Shown here: positions 1 through 13,011 of the stretch, piece by piece | Layout: each line of letters starts with the position of its first letter | Numbering within the stretch: position 1 is the stretch's first letter | Source: Apiospora phragmitis | Lineage: Eukaryota > Ascomycota > Sordariomycetes > Amphisphaeriales > Apiosporaceae | Direction of reading: 5' to 3' | Assembly (NCBI GenBank): GCA_038363925.1 | Contig: JAQQWL010000004.1 | Location: 434,001-498,000, forward strand | DNA length: 64,000 bases | Position numbers and translations under genes: made by a program | The notes under the pieces: model-generated | What the model was told of the DNA's origin: nothing | Seen by the model: the letters and a program-made list of their open reading frames with translations, nothing else | Databases searched by the model: none

Positions 1-2754
1 ATATATGTATATTAAGAACTATTTAACTATATTTCGTATAATTTAAGCATATACTTTTAAAAAACAGCTTCGAGACTATATATAAATAATAAGAATTATT
101 TATAAATAAATACTTATTAAAGCTTATTAAATAATAAATAAAATTAAACGAGCATATATTTCGTTACGTAAAGCTTTTAATATTTTATAAAAAGATTTCG
201 GTTATTATATAAATATTTAAATAATACTTTAAATAATAATTAAAGCTTTAAACGATACGGCTGGCCTTAGTAACTTAATTCTTACCCTACTCGTATTTAA
301 AATATACCTTCGTATTAATAAAAACTTATTACTATTATTAAAAATTTAAGCATAAAGAGAAGCTATATAAGAAATAATAAAGATATTTCGGAAAATATAT
401 ATAAATATCGATATTTACCGAGCTTTAAATACCCGGAATAAATTAATTATTTATAATATTTTAATATTCCCGCTCCGGCGTAAAGTTTTAATTTAGCGGG
501 AAAAAAAAAGGATAAACTAGACCATATAAGATAATAGTTATCGAAGACCGTACGATCCGGGTAAACACCCCAGACGGCTTAAAAGCTTTTTAAATAACTT
601 AAATTAAGCCGTACTACCGGAAAGAGGCCGAAAAACCGTATAACGAGCCGGATACATAACCAGATTTAGAACAGCCGGTAAATACCCTAAATACCGAACT
701 AATAACCGAGGAAATTACGGTAACTCCTATACGACGTGGCTAAAAACGACTTAAAAAATATCCACTCCGGAACGCTCGAGCCGCCGTATTTTTTACTTAA
801 AAGAAATAGGAGAATTACGACTTAATAATTAAACTTTAATAGAACGAGGTTATTATATCGTTTAGATACCTATTTTAAGAGTTTAACGCGGAGGAGATAA
901 ATAATTTCGCCGCATAAGGGGTTTTCGAATTTATTTAATTCGACCCGGGTAAGCATACCGGCCGGAGAATTTTCAAACACGGCTCGTACGAGAGATTAAG
1001 GGTAAAACTACGAAGCCGTACGAGAAGTCTAGGCTCGTAATATAGGGCTACGGAGATATAGAAAAGGAGGCTATTTTAACCTAGTTACCGATAATATAGC
1101 GGATGAGCTAAAGACTTTTTTGAGTCCTCGGACCGACCCTAATCCGAGACTTTAACGTATAAGGCGAGCTACGCGATATTATATAGTCGTATACTTAGTC
1201 GTACGATAAGTTAAACCGATTAATTTACACACGCTTACTAATAAAGCTAAAAACTTAATACCTCGAAAAAACGCTACTTTAAATCGTATTACCCCTATAT
1301 AAATTAATAGAGTTAAGATTCTATTAATTTAAAACGTATTATAATTATTACGTATAAAATTTAAAAATAACCGTATTAATATATAACGCTTATTTATTAT
1401 TTATTACGAAAGGACCGAATACCTTCGATATTATAATAATATAAATCGACGATACGTTTAGCTTCGTTATAACCCCCCTTTTTTTAAAAAGGAAAAAAAA
1501 ACTAGTAAAAAAATAATTTTATATAAAGCTAAAAAATATCTTAACTAAAAACACGCTGATCGAGTTTAACGGAGGTAAGATTCGATTAAAATCATATAAT
1601 ATCCTTTTCGAATAAAAAGGACAGGCTAATTAATTAAAGCTTATCGACTCGAAAGCTATCGATAAAGGCTAATAGTATATCTCGTATTTATTTATTAACT
1701 AAAGGTAGCGTATAACTTATCTACCGCCACTTAAGTATAAACCTTAAAAGATAAGAATATTAAAAACTTAAATATACGAATTAAATAATAAATTTAAAAT
1801 CCGACACGGCGGCCTAAGATATATCCCGCTAGATCTTCACTATATAAAGATATATATCTTTATTAATAATTCCTTCGCAAATAATAAAAACTTAACGTCC
1901 TAGCTCGAATACCTAGTCATCTTAGGCTAAAAGCTTAGCCGTACGAGGGATTAATTCGAAATCTAAGGTAATATTATTTATTAAAACTCGACGAAATATA
2001 AAAGAATTACTCGAAATATATTAACTAACGAACTATACGATATAATTTCCGGTATCGATAACGGTATTATACTTAATACTACGCTAAAAAGAATTATATA
2101 AAACCTCGGATTTTAAGAAGTATTAATAATTCTTTATATAAACTCGAAATTATTTTATAAATATTTAATTAAACTAGGAATAATAAATAAAAAAAGATTA
2201 ATAATCGATATTATATCGTTTTAAGAATTATATAAAAAAAAGGAGATCTCGGAAATCTATTAAGTCGACGGCCGAAATAACCCTATAAACGCCTTTATTA
2301 AAAAATCTCTAAATAAAGCCCTCGAACAGCTAGTATTAATTAATAGGTTATCCGTATACGTAAAAGCGTACGTTAAAAGACTAGACTCGCACGACGAGTA
2401 AAAAGAGAGGAAAAAGAGAGATATATTTTCCCCGGACGGGGTATAACGTATCGCGATATACGACGACGCCTTTACTATTATTACTACTTCTATTATTATT
2501 ATTACTTTTAAACCGTTCTTTTCGATTTCTAACGAGAAATAATATATATTAATATATAATAACTTTACTTATTATTATTATTATTAAAAGACCTACTACT
2601 TAATTAAATTAATATTAAAAAGGTATAATATTACTTATAAAGCTTAAACAAGTACCGAATACCGGATTAGCGTAACCCATCCGTACGAGACCCTTATAAA
2701 AAAAGACTCGTCTTAAAAAAGGGAGCTACTTAAATCTATTATTAAAATAAAAAC
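1..2754 (+). mobile_element. RIP-degraded Ty1/copia retrotransposon, pol region (3' part)
   Basis: Extremely A+T-rich sequence with no long open frame. Reading through stops on the + strand gives pieces of copia polyprotein. Around 540-790 is a basic linker with 'VNTPDGLKAF'-like text. Around 1560-1640 is the end of the reverse transcriptase with 'IEFNGGKIRL'. Around 1800-2420 is RNase H with 'SFANNKNLTS' and 'STKYKRITRN', ending near 'DGRNNPINAF'. Many stops sit where Gln, Arg or Trp codons are expected, as RIP predicts (C to T on either strand). The element continues off the left edge of the window, so the 5' LTR and gag are not seen. It is dead. The copia assignment rests on the order reverse transcriptase then RNase H, with the RNase H at the 3' end followed closely by an LTR. 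Confidence 0.75.
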
Positions 2755-2968
2755 TACTAGTATTAAAATAATAAAAACTAAGGTTTTCTATATTACTTTA
2801 AAAAAAGTGCTACGTATTTACGCGTATAAACCCCTTTCTTATTTTATTAAGAGGGGTATACGATACCCCTCGTAGCTCGTATTAAAGATAAATATAAATA
2901 ATAGAATATAACGATTAAACCTCGATTAAACCCGGAACTTATACGTACGTACGAAAGCTCATTTAATA
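2755..2968 (+). repeat. LTR copy A (probable 3' LTR of the copia element)
   Basis: About 214 bp that recur at 26921-27132 (+) and 29156-29353 (-). It lies about 330 bp after the end of the RNase H reading, where a 3' LTR belongs. Its limits were set by comparison with the two solo copies, which have 5-bp target duplications. The ends read TA...TA, as expected if TG...CA termini were RIP-mutated. No matching target duplication is visible here; its partner would be beyond the left window edge. Confidence 0.7.
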
Positions 2969-3600
2969 AATATAATAATTAATAAACGATTAAATTAATT
3001 ATAATTAAAATAGTAGTTTTAAAAATTAAACTCTTTTATATTAATATATATAATTATTAATTAAGATAAGAAATTAATTTAAAGAGAATTAAAATAATTT
3101 ATACATTTATAAAAAATATAATCGCTAATAAATTAATTAAAATACTAACGGTTAATAAATATAAATTATTTTATAAATAAATAAGCTTTATTAATATTAG
3201 CCGGTAAACTTAATAATATTAAAAAAGAGAGATATTAATAAAAGAATTAATTATATTCGAAGCTTTATTAATTAAAAAGAGGTACCGGTTTAAAAAATAT
3301 AAAATATAAAAAATTAAAATAATAAATATAATTATAATAATAAAAAAAGTTAATTAAATAAACCGTATTATATTTATATTAATGCTAACGTTAAGTACGT
3401 TAACTTTAAAAAAGTGTATTAAATATATTAAATAAATAAATATATATACTAAGTCTTATAAAAATATACCTATAAACTAGATGAACCTTACGACTAAAGG
3501 TCTAAAATAACTATTAAGAAGAAGGGTAAATCTTTAATTAAAACGAACAGAATGAAAAAGAATAATTAATATAACGATCATACCCCTTAATGGACTACAT
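2969..3600. other. A+T-rich RIP-type sequence, no gene
   Basis: Stop-dense TpA-rich sequence continuing the block on the left. Base composition returns to normal near 3590. I recognise no coding text in it. Confidence 0.6.
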
Positions 3601-5505
3601 CTGACAATAGTAGCTAGCATAACACCAACGTCTACATAAGGCCCAGGCCTTGGATCGGACGCTAAATTAACTCTATCCATCCACTCCCCTATAAGCTAGT
3701 GCCCGCGCGAACTAACCAAGCACCGAAAACCCCGCCTCCACAATCCCCACCGATCGACGGCCTCGAAAGAAGCGGAAACTTCTCCACCAAGCCGACTGCC
3801 ACGGGTCCATGAAAACCTGATCGAAATCCCGCTCACCCATGACGCACCGTGCGACCTGGCGAATATTTGGGATTGGCTGTCCCATTACAAGAAGACCGGT
3901 CCTGCCAGTCGGCCTTAGCATACTTTCGGACGTCTACACGTTTGTCTGTACAAGGGCCATGCTGCTGTTATCCCGCGTCGATGCGCAACCACTCCTCCCT
4001 TCCGAGGCCAGCCTTATTATATTCTAGTTGGCTTGCAAGCGCTCCTGCCTTCCGATGAAGATAACATTGGGAGCGTTCGCCACTGTCTTGGACAGCGTCA
4101 AGACGACCGCCGACCTGCGCGTAGACCGCGGCTGCTCGTTCGTCTCGTGCAATGTCGCGACACAGTGGATGTTTCCGGTAGCGATGCGTAGAGAAGGCGA
4201 CGCGGCTCTGCAGGCTATGGGGACGTTGACGGCGGCAAGGATGCCCGTAATGCAATGAAGGCATGAGGGCACATTCGAGAATTCTGATGGTACATGGCTC
4301 CACACAAAACGTCCGCCCATGAACTTTGGGCGAGACCGAAACTGGCTGAATTTGTTCATGTAAGAATCGCCTCCAGGCTAGAAGATATTGATCATGCCTT
4401 CCGAGCCGTTCCTTTCCCCCTTGTCGTGCCATCTCAGCCCCAGGGCTTTGTCAGAACATAGCGCTGGACGGCCCGAGACCCTAAGATGGGCCACGAGAAC
4501 ACCCATAATGAATTTTACTGTTATTATGTCCATAAACGTGGTTGGCTTCCTATAACGTATGATCTAATCAGCATCCAGCGATGTGGGGGCTGGAGATCTG
4601 CCAACCGTGGTATTTTGTCTGATTTAATATTTTCTTGACTCGGTTGTTCAGCGGCACTTGACATGCGGCCTGCAATCGGCTGGTCCGAGTCATCGAAATA
4701 AACGGGACAGTACCGTAGCCGCAGCTCATCAAAGCGCCGCCTCCACGCTAAGAGCAGAGCCGTAAGTCAGCGCGTTGGTAGTGCGTTTCCACAGTACCAT
4801 AGTCTATTGCGCAGTAGAAAGTACAACAGGCAATTTACGGGCTTGTACCTCCTGGGGCTACACGATAGACGCGTGTAAGACTAGGCACACGGTGAGATCG
4901 CCATCCTTAACTGTGACGTGACCTATAACACGCCTGATGGTGGGCCGCTGGGTGTTTGGCCCGATGAACTGACCGTCTGTGGAGAATGAATGTCGCAGGG
5001 TCCATGCTTGCCCTTCTCACTCCAACACACGTCGCGCAGCAAGACTGCTGCATACTCGCCCCATTCGTGCTAATATGGTCGACACTCTGATACCCCCACT
5101 TTGGGTAGTAGATTACTACAGACCCGCATCAATTGATCCTTGAGCAGGAGCGCAGTTAAAGCCGAAAAAAGGTTAAAGATCTAGATCATTCTATTGTTGC
5201 CACCCGGCACCCTCATTATCGTCCTTGGGAAATGTTTTAACTCTATTTTTTGCCATATAAGTAGTCATCGAGAAATATTCAGGTCATCCTATTACTCAAA
5301 TTAACAGTCGTTCTGCGCGCCTCCGTGCGCCTCCACCCTCACCCCTCACTTCTTACGTCAGTCCTTCAGTTGCAGACTTGCGCGGTAAAACGCCATAGCA
5401 AAAGTCTCGGAATCGGCCAGGGAGCGTGCGGCCTACACGTTCGCATCGCAACTGTATGACAATCTATCACGCTCGCTTGTTCCTCCTTGTTCCTCCTTGG
5501 TCTGA
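3601..5505. other. No recognised gene
   Basis: Normal composition. Short open frames on both strands around 3970-4430 have no family features I recognise. The stretch after about 5280 is the upstream region of the histidine kinase and may hold its first exon, which I could not place. Confidence 0.5.
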
Positions 5506-5571
5506 CTATTATCAATCCAAAGCTTCGATCTAATTGACGATGCATCGGGCGCGGAACCAACGACGCAACAG

Positions 5572-8500
5572 GGCCAAGGTTTGAATCAAGAACCACCAAT
5601 AGTCAAAAGTCCCGACTCGGATCCCAACTCGGAGTGCAATACTCCTCGGCTACCCTCATCCTCGCTATGTCGCGACCCGATACTATCTGCATTCATACAA
5701 CTTGGCGTACTCAGGTTGGGAGGCTCACGGGGCACCATATCGACCTTCGACCGTCATAAGGAGTACGTCGTGGCCGAAGCTACACGGATTTCCCCTATGT
5801 ACCCCAGCAGCGGAGGTGGAACTCGCCTGGTGCTTGGTGGGAAAACGTTTTCTCGAAAAGACTCAATTGCGAACACGTCTTAGTGCCTGCACGAGATGTC
5901 CCTGGCACGACGAAAGAGGAACACCCCAGCAGCACTCCTTCGGCGATACCTGTGTCTACAATTCTTGACCTCGCCGAGCATCCACGCTATCGAGACTGCT
6001 TTCATGTCAGAGGTGCGCCTTACCATCGCTTCTACACTGGCGTGCCAATTCGGACCCCCAAAGGCATCAACATCGGCGTCTTCTGTGTCTACGACGACCG
6101 GCCGCGCGATGCTATCGACGCGGAACACCTTCAGGTTATGCGAGATATCTCGTGCGCCGTTACAGACTATCTCGAGTCTATAAGAGCAACTGAGGGTCTG
6201 AAACGAAGCGACCGTATGGTACGAGGGATTAGTAGTTTCGCCGAGAGAGAGTCTACCATTTCCCAATACTGGTTGGGCTCTATGGTCAAGCCAAAACAAC
6301 CCGAAGCTCAGGAAGCCGTCCTAAACGCCAATCAGCAGAGTCTGCAAGACGACCGGCAACTTGGAGGGACCAGGACCGGTTCTTCGCCGCGACCCTACGG
6401 TTTACCGCATCCGCAATCCCCTGTGGTGTCGTCTGACGACTTGCGTGATCAAGCGGTCAAAGGCATATTCAGCAAAGCAGCAAACATCATTCGGGAGGCC
6501 ATAGAAGTCGAGGGTGTCTTATGCCTGGACGCTTCGATCAGCACCTACGGTGGCTTAGTACCCACGAATGCTGGAGACCGGACGGCCGGTTCATCCGACT
6601 TGGATAGAAGTGGTTCGTCAGACACTTCTGGAGATGAAGCTATTGGTGCAAAACCCATAGGCAACGAGGCCGAAAGTCGCAGGTGTCCACTCTTGGGGGT
6701 TTCCACATCAAATGCCAGCTGTATCGATGGTGCAGCCACTCCCGACCAACCTATCATCTCGGTATCTGAAGCATTTCTTGCAAAACTAACCAGACGCTTT
6801 CCCAACGGCAAGACCTTCGTATTTGACTACAAGGGAATAAGCTTAAGTGTAAACTCTCGTCCTATCCTCCGAGCCTCCTCTGCACTACTGACCCTAGACT
6901 TACAGGGCGAATCATCAGAAGATGAGATCAGGCATATCGCTATGCAAGAGTCTGCCAACGCGCCAGAGTCTGTCTCCAAATCGGCCCTGCCCCGCCGGTC
7001 CTACGATGCGGACCTCCATGCTGCCTTCTCCGAAGCGCGAAGCATTCTGTTTCTCCCGCTTTGGGATTTCAACAAGGATAGATGGGTTTCAGGCATCTTC
7101 GCGTGGACAAAGTCGCCGGTGCGTGTCTTTACAGAGCACGGCGAGCTCAGCTATCTGAAAGCCTTTGGCACGACCATTATGAGCCAACTCGTTCGTCTCG
7201 ATACGGCATTGGCCGAAAAGGCAAAGTCCGACATGTTAAACTCCATTAGCCACGAGTTGAGGTCACCTCTACATGGTATTTTGGCGGCTGTGGGTGACTT
7301 GACCATATCTTCCGTCTCACCAGCCTGATCACTAACTGTATCGGTAGGTGGAGCTTCTTGGTGATACTCCCCTAGACTCATTTCAAGGTATGTTTGCTCC
7401 TTTCCCCACGCAATTTGCAACAACTCACATGTCGGACTGCAGGAGATGCACTGCACTCTTTGGGTGCCTGCGGTCGTACACTTTTGGATGTGATTGACCA
7501 CTTGCTTGATTTTAGCAAGATCAATCGTTTTACCAAGAACGCGCCGCAGCTGTCTAGGGACCGCAGAAACCGGACAATGGCAGTTGGTCGGCAACGCTTG
7601 TTCCAGTCGATGCAAAGCAGTTTGGCCGCTGATATCGACATTGCGGGCCTGATTGAGGAGAGCGTCGACACCATGTTCGTCGGTCATAGCTGTAAGCAAG
7701 GTCTTTTGGGTCGTGTGTCGGCGTGGTGCCTGTTGCGGCCCGCCTCATCTATTCTCCTCAAGGACATCTGACCAACCCACTGACTTTTGACAGATAACGA
7801 AATATCAGCATCGAGAGCAGGAGAATGGGCGTACGGCCATCGCAGGTTCGATGCCTCGTTGGATCCAGCCGAGACGAAGCAAATCTACGGACCGAAACCG
7901 TCGGGCGACCATATCAAAATCTACCTTTCAATATCACCTGCCCACAGCTGGCGATCCCATACACAAGCGGGTGCATTTCGGCGTGTGGTTATGAATATCC
8001 TTGGCAACGCATGCATGACCTCCTGATCTCCACCTTCTGTACCAACATATACTAACATGATGCGCGACAGTGAAATTCACAAAATCTGGCTTCGTATCGA
8101 TAGACCTTCGAAAAAACACCGAAAAAACTAGGAAGGGCCGTTCCTTGGAGCAGATCAAGCTCAAGATCAGCGACTCAGGTAGAGGCATGAGCAAGCAATT
8201 CGTTAAGCATAATGTCTTCAACGCTTTTACCCAAGAAGATGCTCTAGACCAGGGAACTGGTATAGGGATGAGATTGGTCCAACATACCACCCAACTATTA
8301 GGCGGTACTGTGGATGTCATGAGCGAGCCAGATGTCGGTACAGCAGTCACTGTCACGCTGCCATTGATCAACCCTTCGGACGGGGAGAGCCCACCAGATC
8401 CTCTGAACGCTCAGGTGGATAAGTTGAGAGGGCTCCGCGTCCGTCTCCTGGGGTTCGACAAAGAGATGGACGGGAGAGGCTTACCAGGGCAACAACCATT

Positions 8501-9605
8501 GCCAGAAGCCGAGAGTATGGCAATACTGTGTCGCGAATGGTTGCAGCTTGAGCTTGTCGAAGGCACCAGCGACCTCCGTGCGGACCTTATTCTGTGCAGC
8601 GATGGCGTTGTGGGAGTGGAAGAAGGGACCATCCGAGGGTCGACAGGTGTCGTCAAGCCAGCGGTGGTAGTTTGCCAAGACGTCATGGTTGCCCGCTATT
8701 TTGTGAAGTTGCAAAAAGAACGGGGTCAAGGCCACGTCTTTGAATTCATCGGCATGCCGTCTGTTTTCCCTCTCCATTTGCCGGCATTCCACGATTGCTA
8801 ATATTTCGCAGAGCCGGTCCTCGCAAGGTAGCGTCTAGTCTGTTACTGGCTCTTGAAAGATGGAAGGAACAGAAAGCCATATCACCGGACTTTCTTCCCC
8901 TGGCAACAGAGCCTCCATCCTCCACTAGCTCCAGTAGTGGCCAGGCTCAAAAAAGCCACCTTGGCGCACAAGATGTGTACCCACAGCCTGGTGTCCAGCT
9001 CCTACGGATAGGCGATACCCCGGCAGAGATGAAAGTCGAGTCGCGGGCGCCGAGTCCGGCGTCACTTACCAGGCGCAGTGAGAGAACTCACGACAAGAAG
9101 ATTCTGCTCGTGGACGACAACAGGATAAACCTGCAGGTAAGTACTGCCCAAAAGCCCCTGTTGTGGCATTTCGTGCTGAATCCTAGTAGATCTTGGTGGC
9201 TTTTATGAAAAAACTGAAGAAGTCGTATGAGACAGCCAGCAACGGACTGGAGGCGTATGAAGCCTACAAAAGCCATCCAGAGAGTTACTGCTGCATTCTT
9301 ATGGATATATCCATGCCCGTTATGAACGGTTTACAGTGAGTTCGTTCTTGCTTTTCTCTCCCCATCAACGTATTGCTCGCGAAGACAGCTTGTCTGATAT
9401 TGTTCCCTTCCCATTCCGCAGATCAACCCTTAGGATACGAGAACTGGAGAAAGACAGGGCGCTTCCTGCCGCCAAGATCATTGCTCTCACTGGTTTAGCC
9501 GGTGCAAACACGCAGAAGGAGGCGTTTGCGAGCGGGATCGACGTATACATGACGAAGCCCGCCCAGCTCAAGCGCCTCTCTGAGACGTTGGCGGCGCTGT
9601 TCTAG
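5572..9605 (+). CDS. GAF-type hybrid histidine kinase / response regulator
   Basis: Predicted cytosolic phosphorelay sensor: autophosphorylation on His, transfer to a receiver Asp. Domains in order: GAF (about 5670-6200; 'DPILSAF', 'GVPIRTPKGINIGVFCV'), DHp H-box 'SHELRSPLHG' near 7247, HATPase with N-box 'VMNILGNA' and G-boxes 'DSGRGMS' and 'GTGIGM' (7990-8300), and a receiver with 'LLVDDN', phospho-Asp in 'LMDISMP' and Lys in 'MTKPA' (9090-9600). Introns read from frame and motif continuity: 7290-7347, 7388-7442, 7692-7793, 8013-8070 (GC-AG), 8759-8811, 9137-9189, 9336-9421. A one-base shift near 5867 (ATTGC, expected ATTTGC) separates the two halves of the GAF domain. The open frame reaches back to 5506 without an ATG. 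I placed the exon start at a possible acceptor (CAACAG, 5566-5571), so the true start is upstream and unresolved. The ligand is unknown. Confidence 0.88.
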
Positions 9606-9898
9606 AGCAACTTGGACTAAATACCCAGCTCGTGACCAGTTCAAGGGGGATGATTAAAGAAGCCGCCGGGTATCCCATCATCCATACTTTGGTCTTCCCG
9701 GGCATCGCGTTGTCCCTGACCGCCAATAAACACTCAGATAGCCAATGGCTTTATTTTATTTCATTTCTCGAATCACTTTTATTGTCCGTATGCAGCTTCC
9801 TAGGCAATGAAAGACAATGAGACAAACCTAGCCCTGATGAGGGCTTGCTCCTCTAAAGCCGGAAGAGTAATGGACCAGAAATTCTAACGCTCAGTCAG
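9606..9898. other. 3' flank of histidine kinase
   Basis: Normal-composition sequence after the kinase stop. No gene or clear terminator motif recognised. Confidence 0.5.
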
Positions 9899-10210
9899 TT
9901 ACTCATACACTTCTTGTTCAGTGAATTTAGCAAAAGGGAAGCTTTGTTTCCCGTAGAAACGAGAGCAGTGCTTCCCTTCCGCATGTGGTGGTGAAGAGGA
10001 CGGCAGTCGTGAGAGAGAGCCCCATGAGCTGCCTCCGTAACTGCTGCTGCTCTCTGCCGAAGTGCCGACAGGAGTGGAAGAGATGAACTCGTACTGTAGT
10101 CGCTCGAGACCATCCGACAGTGTCCCCTTGCTGATGAAGGTGTAGCCGTATGGTCGATGTTCCACTTTGAACATCAGTAAGCTGCAGCGAAGGATCGGCG
10201 GGTTTAGCAC
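9899..10210 (-). pseudogene. Fragment resembling the N-lobe of a fungal protein-kinase-like protein
   Basis: A 103-codon open frame beginning near 10210 and ending at 9899. Residues around 15-40 ('EHRPYGYTFISKGT', then 'LERLQYE') resemble the first strands of a fungal kinase-like family in which '(E)HxPxGYxxxxKGT' precedes a Leu/Gln-rich helix. The rest of the kinase (HRD and DFG regions) is absent on either side, so this is at best a truncated relic. A Ser-rich insertion follows the motif. A short lineage-specific gene or a chance frame is also possible. Confidence 0.3.
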
Positions 10211-10515
10211 AATCGGGCTCGGGGGCTGGGGACGATGGAGAATTGCATTACAAGTCCCCTAGAACATACCATTATTAACGTGGAGCCGGATCGCGACCTG
10301 GCGCGCCATTAGGGTCAACTATCCAATCTTCCTGCTGCGCAAGAACTTCTCTTCAAGACACACCGAAGGGAGGATGCTGGGTGGGGAATTGCTCCTCCAG
10401 AGCCTGCGTTGCGGCCGTCCCAGGAACAGGAATTAACATCCAGCTCTATGGGTCGTTTGGATAAACAGATATCTATTACCCACAGTGACGGTCATGATTC
10501 CTGTCGTCCAATCTA

Positions 10516-10930
10516 ATTGACCTATCGCACGCGTTTCAGCTTCGCCCAAAAACAAAGCATTACCCTACTCAAGCCTACCTAGACAATCGCTACCTCACCT
10601 AATAATGATCAGGCCTGCCGTGGCCTAGGCTATATGTATAATTGTTTGTTAGGTCTACGTACAGTAATAGCCAGCTACATGTTGTTGCCCGCTACACATC
10701 TACAGTTGCAATATCAGCTTCCATGCCTTGAATCCGCCAAAAGCACACGAATGAAGTGCATTGCCATCGGGGCGACTATCTGTCCGTTATCTTCCCATCA
10801 TCGCCCATCGCCCATCCCATACGACTCCCGAATTATGAATGGCTTCACAGTCGCTTCGCCGCCTCCTGCCAAAAATCCAGGCAAGCACAGACCCTAACGA
10901 GCTTTTCTTCCGTGTCCAGGCTTGCCGGCG
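10516..10930 (+). pseudogene. Relic copy of promoter and 5' end of the 52.8 kb Zn2Cys6 factor
   Basis: This stretch aligns with 52392-52820. Shared text includes ATTGACCTATCGCA, GGCCTGCCGTGG and GCCCGCT, and above all the start of the reading frame: 'MASQSLRRLLPKIQASTDP' from 10839 here and 'MASQPFRRLLPKFQASTDP' from 52764 there. After about 10905 the match to the factor fades, and the 3' end of the WC-1-like gene on the other strand begins at 10955. It is a diverged, truncated segmental copy that encodes no complete domain. Confidence 0.65.
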
Positions 10931-10954
10931 TGGCCACCGTGTCCACCGTGTGCG

Positions 10955-13011
10955 TCAAATACCGCCTACTGCGCGCGTTTTGGCCCACCGCAGTCCGCAG
11001 CGGTTGCAGAGGTTGCGCAGGCCGCCGGGCCCGCGGCGCCACTCGGGCGAGACCTTGGTGTGGCAGTTGGCGCAGCCTTGGGCCGGGTCGCCGCCGTGCC
11101 GCCGAAACCGCCGCCGTGGCGTGTCGCGCTTCTGGAGCGTTTCCAGCTCCTTGTGCAGATCCCGGTTCGCCGCCCGCAGCCGGTGGATCTCGTAGATAAG
11201 CGGTCCGCACCCCTCCGTGTCGAGGCCTCGCAGCACGTCGTCGTCGTCGTCGTCGCCGCCGCCCGGCAATGGGGACGGCGCTTTCTTGCTGGTCAATGGA
11301 GTGGAGTGGTGCTGTTACTCGCAGTCCACTTCTTATTGGTGCTGGTGTCCACGGACGACGAGGCTTTGTGTCGCCGGTCGGGCGGCCGCAGGATGCTGCA
11401 GTGGGCTAGCAGGTAGTACGGCCGTCGGCGGTCGCCCAGCGGGCCCGGGTAGACCACGACGCTAGCTTCGAGACGGTGACCGCGCCCACTGAGGAGGGTC
11501 AACGTCGACGACACGACAGCGCCCTCGTGCGCGCGGGTGAGCAGGTTCTCGAACTTGGTCCGGGCCTCGTCTTGCTGAATCAGGTCCTGGAGCGTCGTCC
11601 CAACCAGGTCTTCTGCGGGTATGCCCAACGGCTTTCGGGGGTCCCCAAACAGGTGCAGGACCAAGCCCGATGTCGACAGCGAGACCCAGAAGCCGTGCTT
11701 TCTGGAACGCTCGTCGGCGCTGCGAAGGGCGCGGTTGCTGAGGGGTGCAATGGGCTGCTGGAGAAGCGTGGTGGTGACCCAGCGCCGACCGCTGTCGGTC
11801 TGAATAGAGCAGGTGCCCTGGAACCACATGTACTGACCAGATCGCGCTTTCAACCGCAGGGTGAGGTTCGATTCCAATGCCTCGGCCTTCGTAAACTCTC
11901 TCATCAACACAGCGACATCCGAAGGTTGATATATAACATCCAGAGACTCGCCAATCAGGTCACTGGTACCGTAACCAAGTGTCTGGTGCGACGAAGAGGT
12001 GCAGACAATCACTCCCTTGGGCGACATGACTTGCACCAACGCACTCATGTCCTCGAGCAGTGTCCTATTCCAACATTTGGCTTTTGATGAGATGTTGACG
12101 TTTTGTAAGTACTGAATGCAGCAGTTAAGGTCCAGAGGCTGGCCCGAAACCTCGCTGCTGACATCCCTGGACTCGTCGCTGAGATCCACACTCATGAGTT
12201 CGACGGCCGGCGCGATCGCACCGCCATGTTGGCCGACAGAGGCGACTGCAGGGTCAGACCACCCGACCGCAGGGGCTGGCGTCGGATTCAGCCCATTCGC
12301 GAGCGAGTTCTGCTCGCTGATCAGGCAAGACGGCGTGTCCAAACTTGACTGGCACCTCACAGCAGGTGGAGAGATATCGTAACAGTTGGAGAAACCGAAA
12401 AGAAACCGAGGTGCCAAGGTCGGTCCCCACGGGATGGGCATCAGGGCCAGGTGGTTTATAAAAGCCCCCCCCCGACTTCTTGTAGTTGGTGATGCTGTGC
12501 TCGGTCTCACACCGCTCGGCAACCTTCTGCTTCAGGATGTAAGCGGACGAGCTGCTGACGGACTGTCTGGAGCCCCGGGCACAACCACAACGTCTGGAGA
12601 CTGGAGGAAGCGGCAGTTGGCGCCTATCACCTCATCGCGAGTATAGCCAGTAAAGGCCAAAAAGTTGTCCGAAACGAATATAACCCTGTCGAGGGGGTCC
12701 GATGCGTCTGTGACGACAAAGGGCAGTAGGAAGTGCGTGGTGCTAGGATCGAGTTGCGGATTAGGTCGGCTCTCGAGCAGCGCCAGAGCGAGAGTGATTT
12801 CGAATGGCCATGTTTCTCCAGGGGCTGACGCCAGGCTGCCTTGCGGTTGGGAGAATGGGAATGCGGCATTGTATGGTGGGTAGCACAATCCACTGTCCAC
12901 ATCATACGATGAATAGGGGGAGAGCCCAATATAGGAAGGAGGTGAAACAGACGGCAAAGGGGCATTACCGTTCAGGCTGAGTATTAAGTCTAAGCCATCC
13001 CCCAGTTTCAA
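10955..13011 (-). CDS. White-collar-1-like LOV/PAS/GATA zinc-finger protein (frameshifted in assembly)
   Basis: Related to WC-1, the fungal blue-light receptor and transcription factor. Order on the minus strand: LOV core from about 12720 with the adduct-forming Cys in 'GANCRFLQ', then 'NYKKSG' and '[11 protein letters not shown]' ending the LOV fold near 12390; two PAS-like regions (about 12060-11760 and 11730-11450); a helix with '[13 protein letters not shown]'; and a GATA finger C-x2-C-x18-C-x2-C ('CANCHT' to '[10 protein letters not shown]') just before the stop. Three one-base breaks interrupt it: the C4 tract 12573-12576, the C9 tract 12465-12473, and near 11296. With the first two corrected, the segment from 'SPD' to 'KK' has 42 residues, the same length as in WC-1. 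No ATG is seen; the frame opens after a TAG, so an upstream exon is likely. It is shorter than WC-1, without a poly-Gln region, so a paralog is likelier than the ortholog. Confidence 0.8.

Noticed and set aside
3839..4432. Overlapping frames on both strands near 4 kb as a gene
   Set aside because: No family motif, no introns or start context; not distinguishable from chance.
11293..12646. Several plus-strand frames across the WC-1-like gene
   Set aside because: The minus strand carries LOV, PAS and GATA motifs, so the plus frames are shadows.
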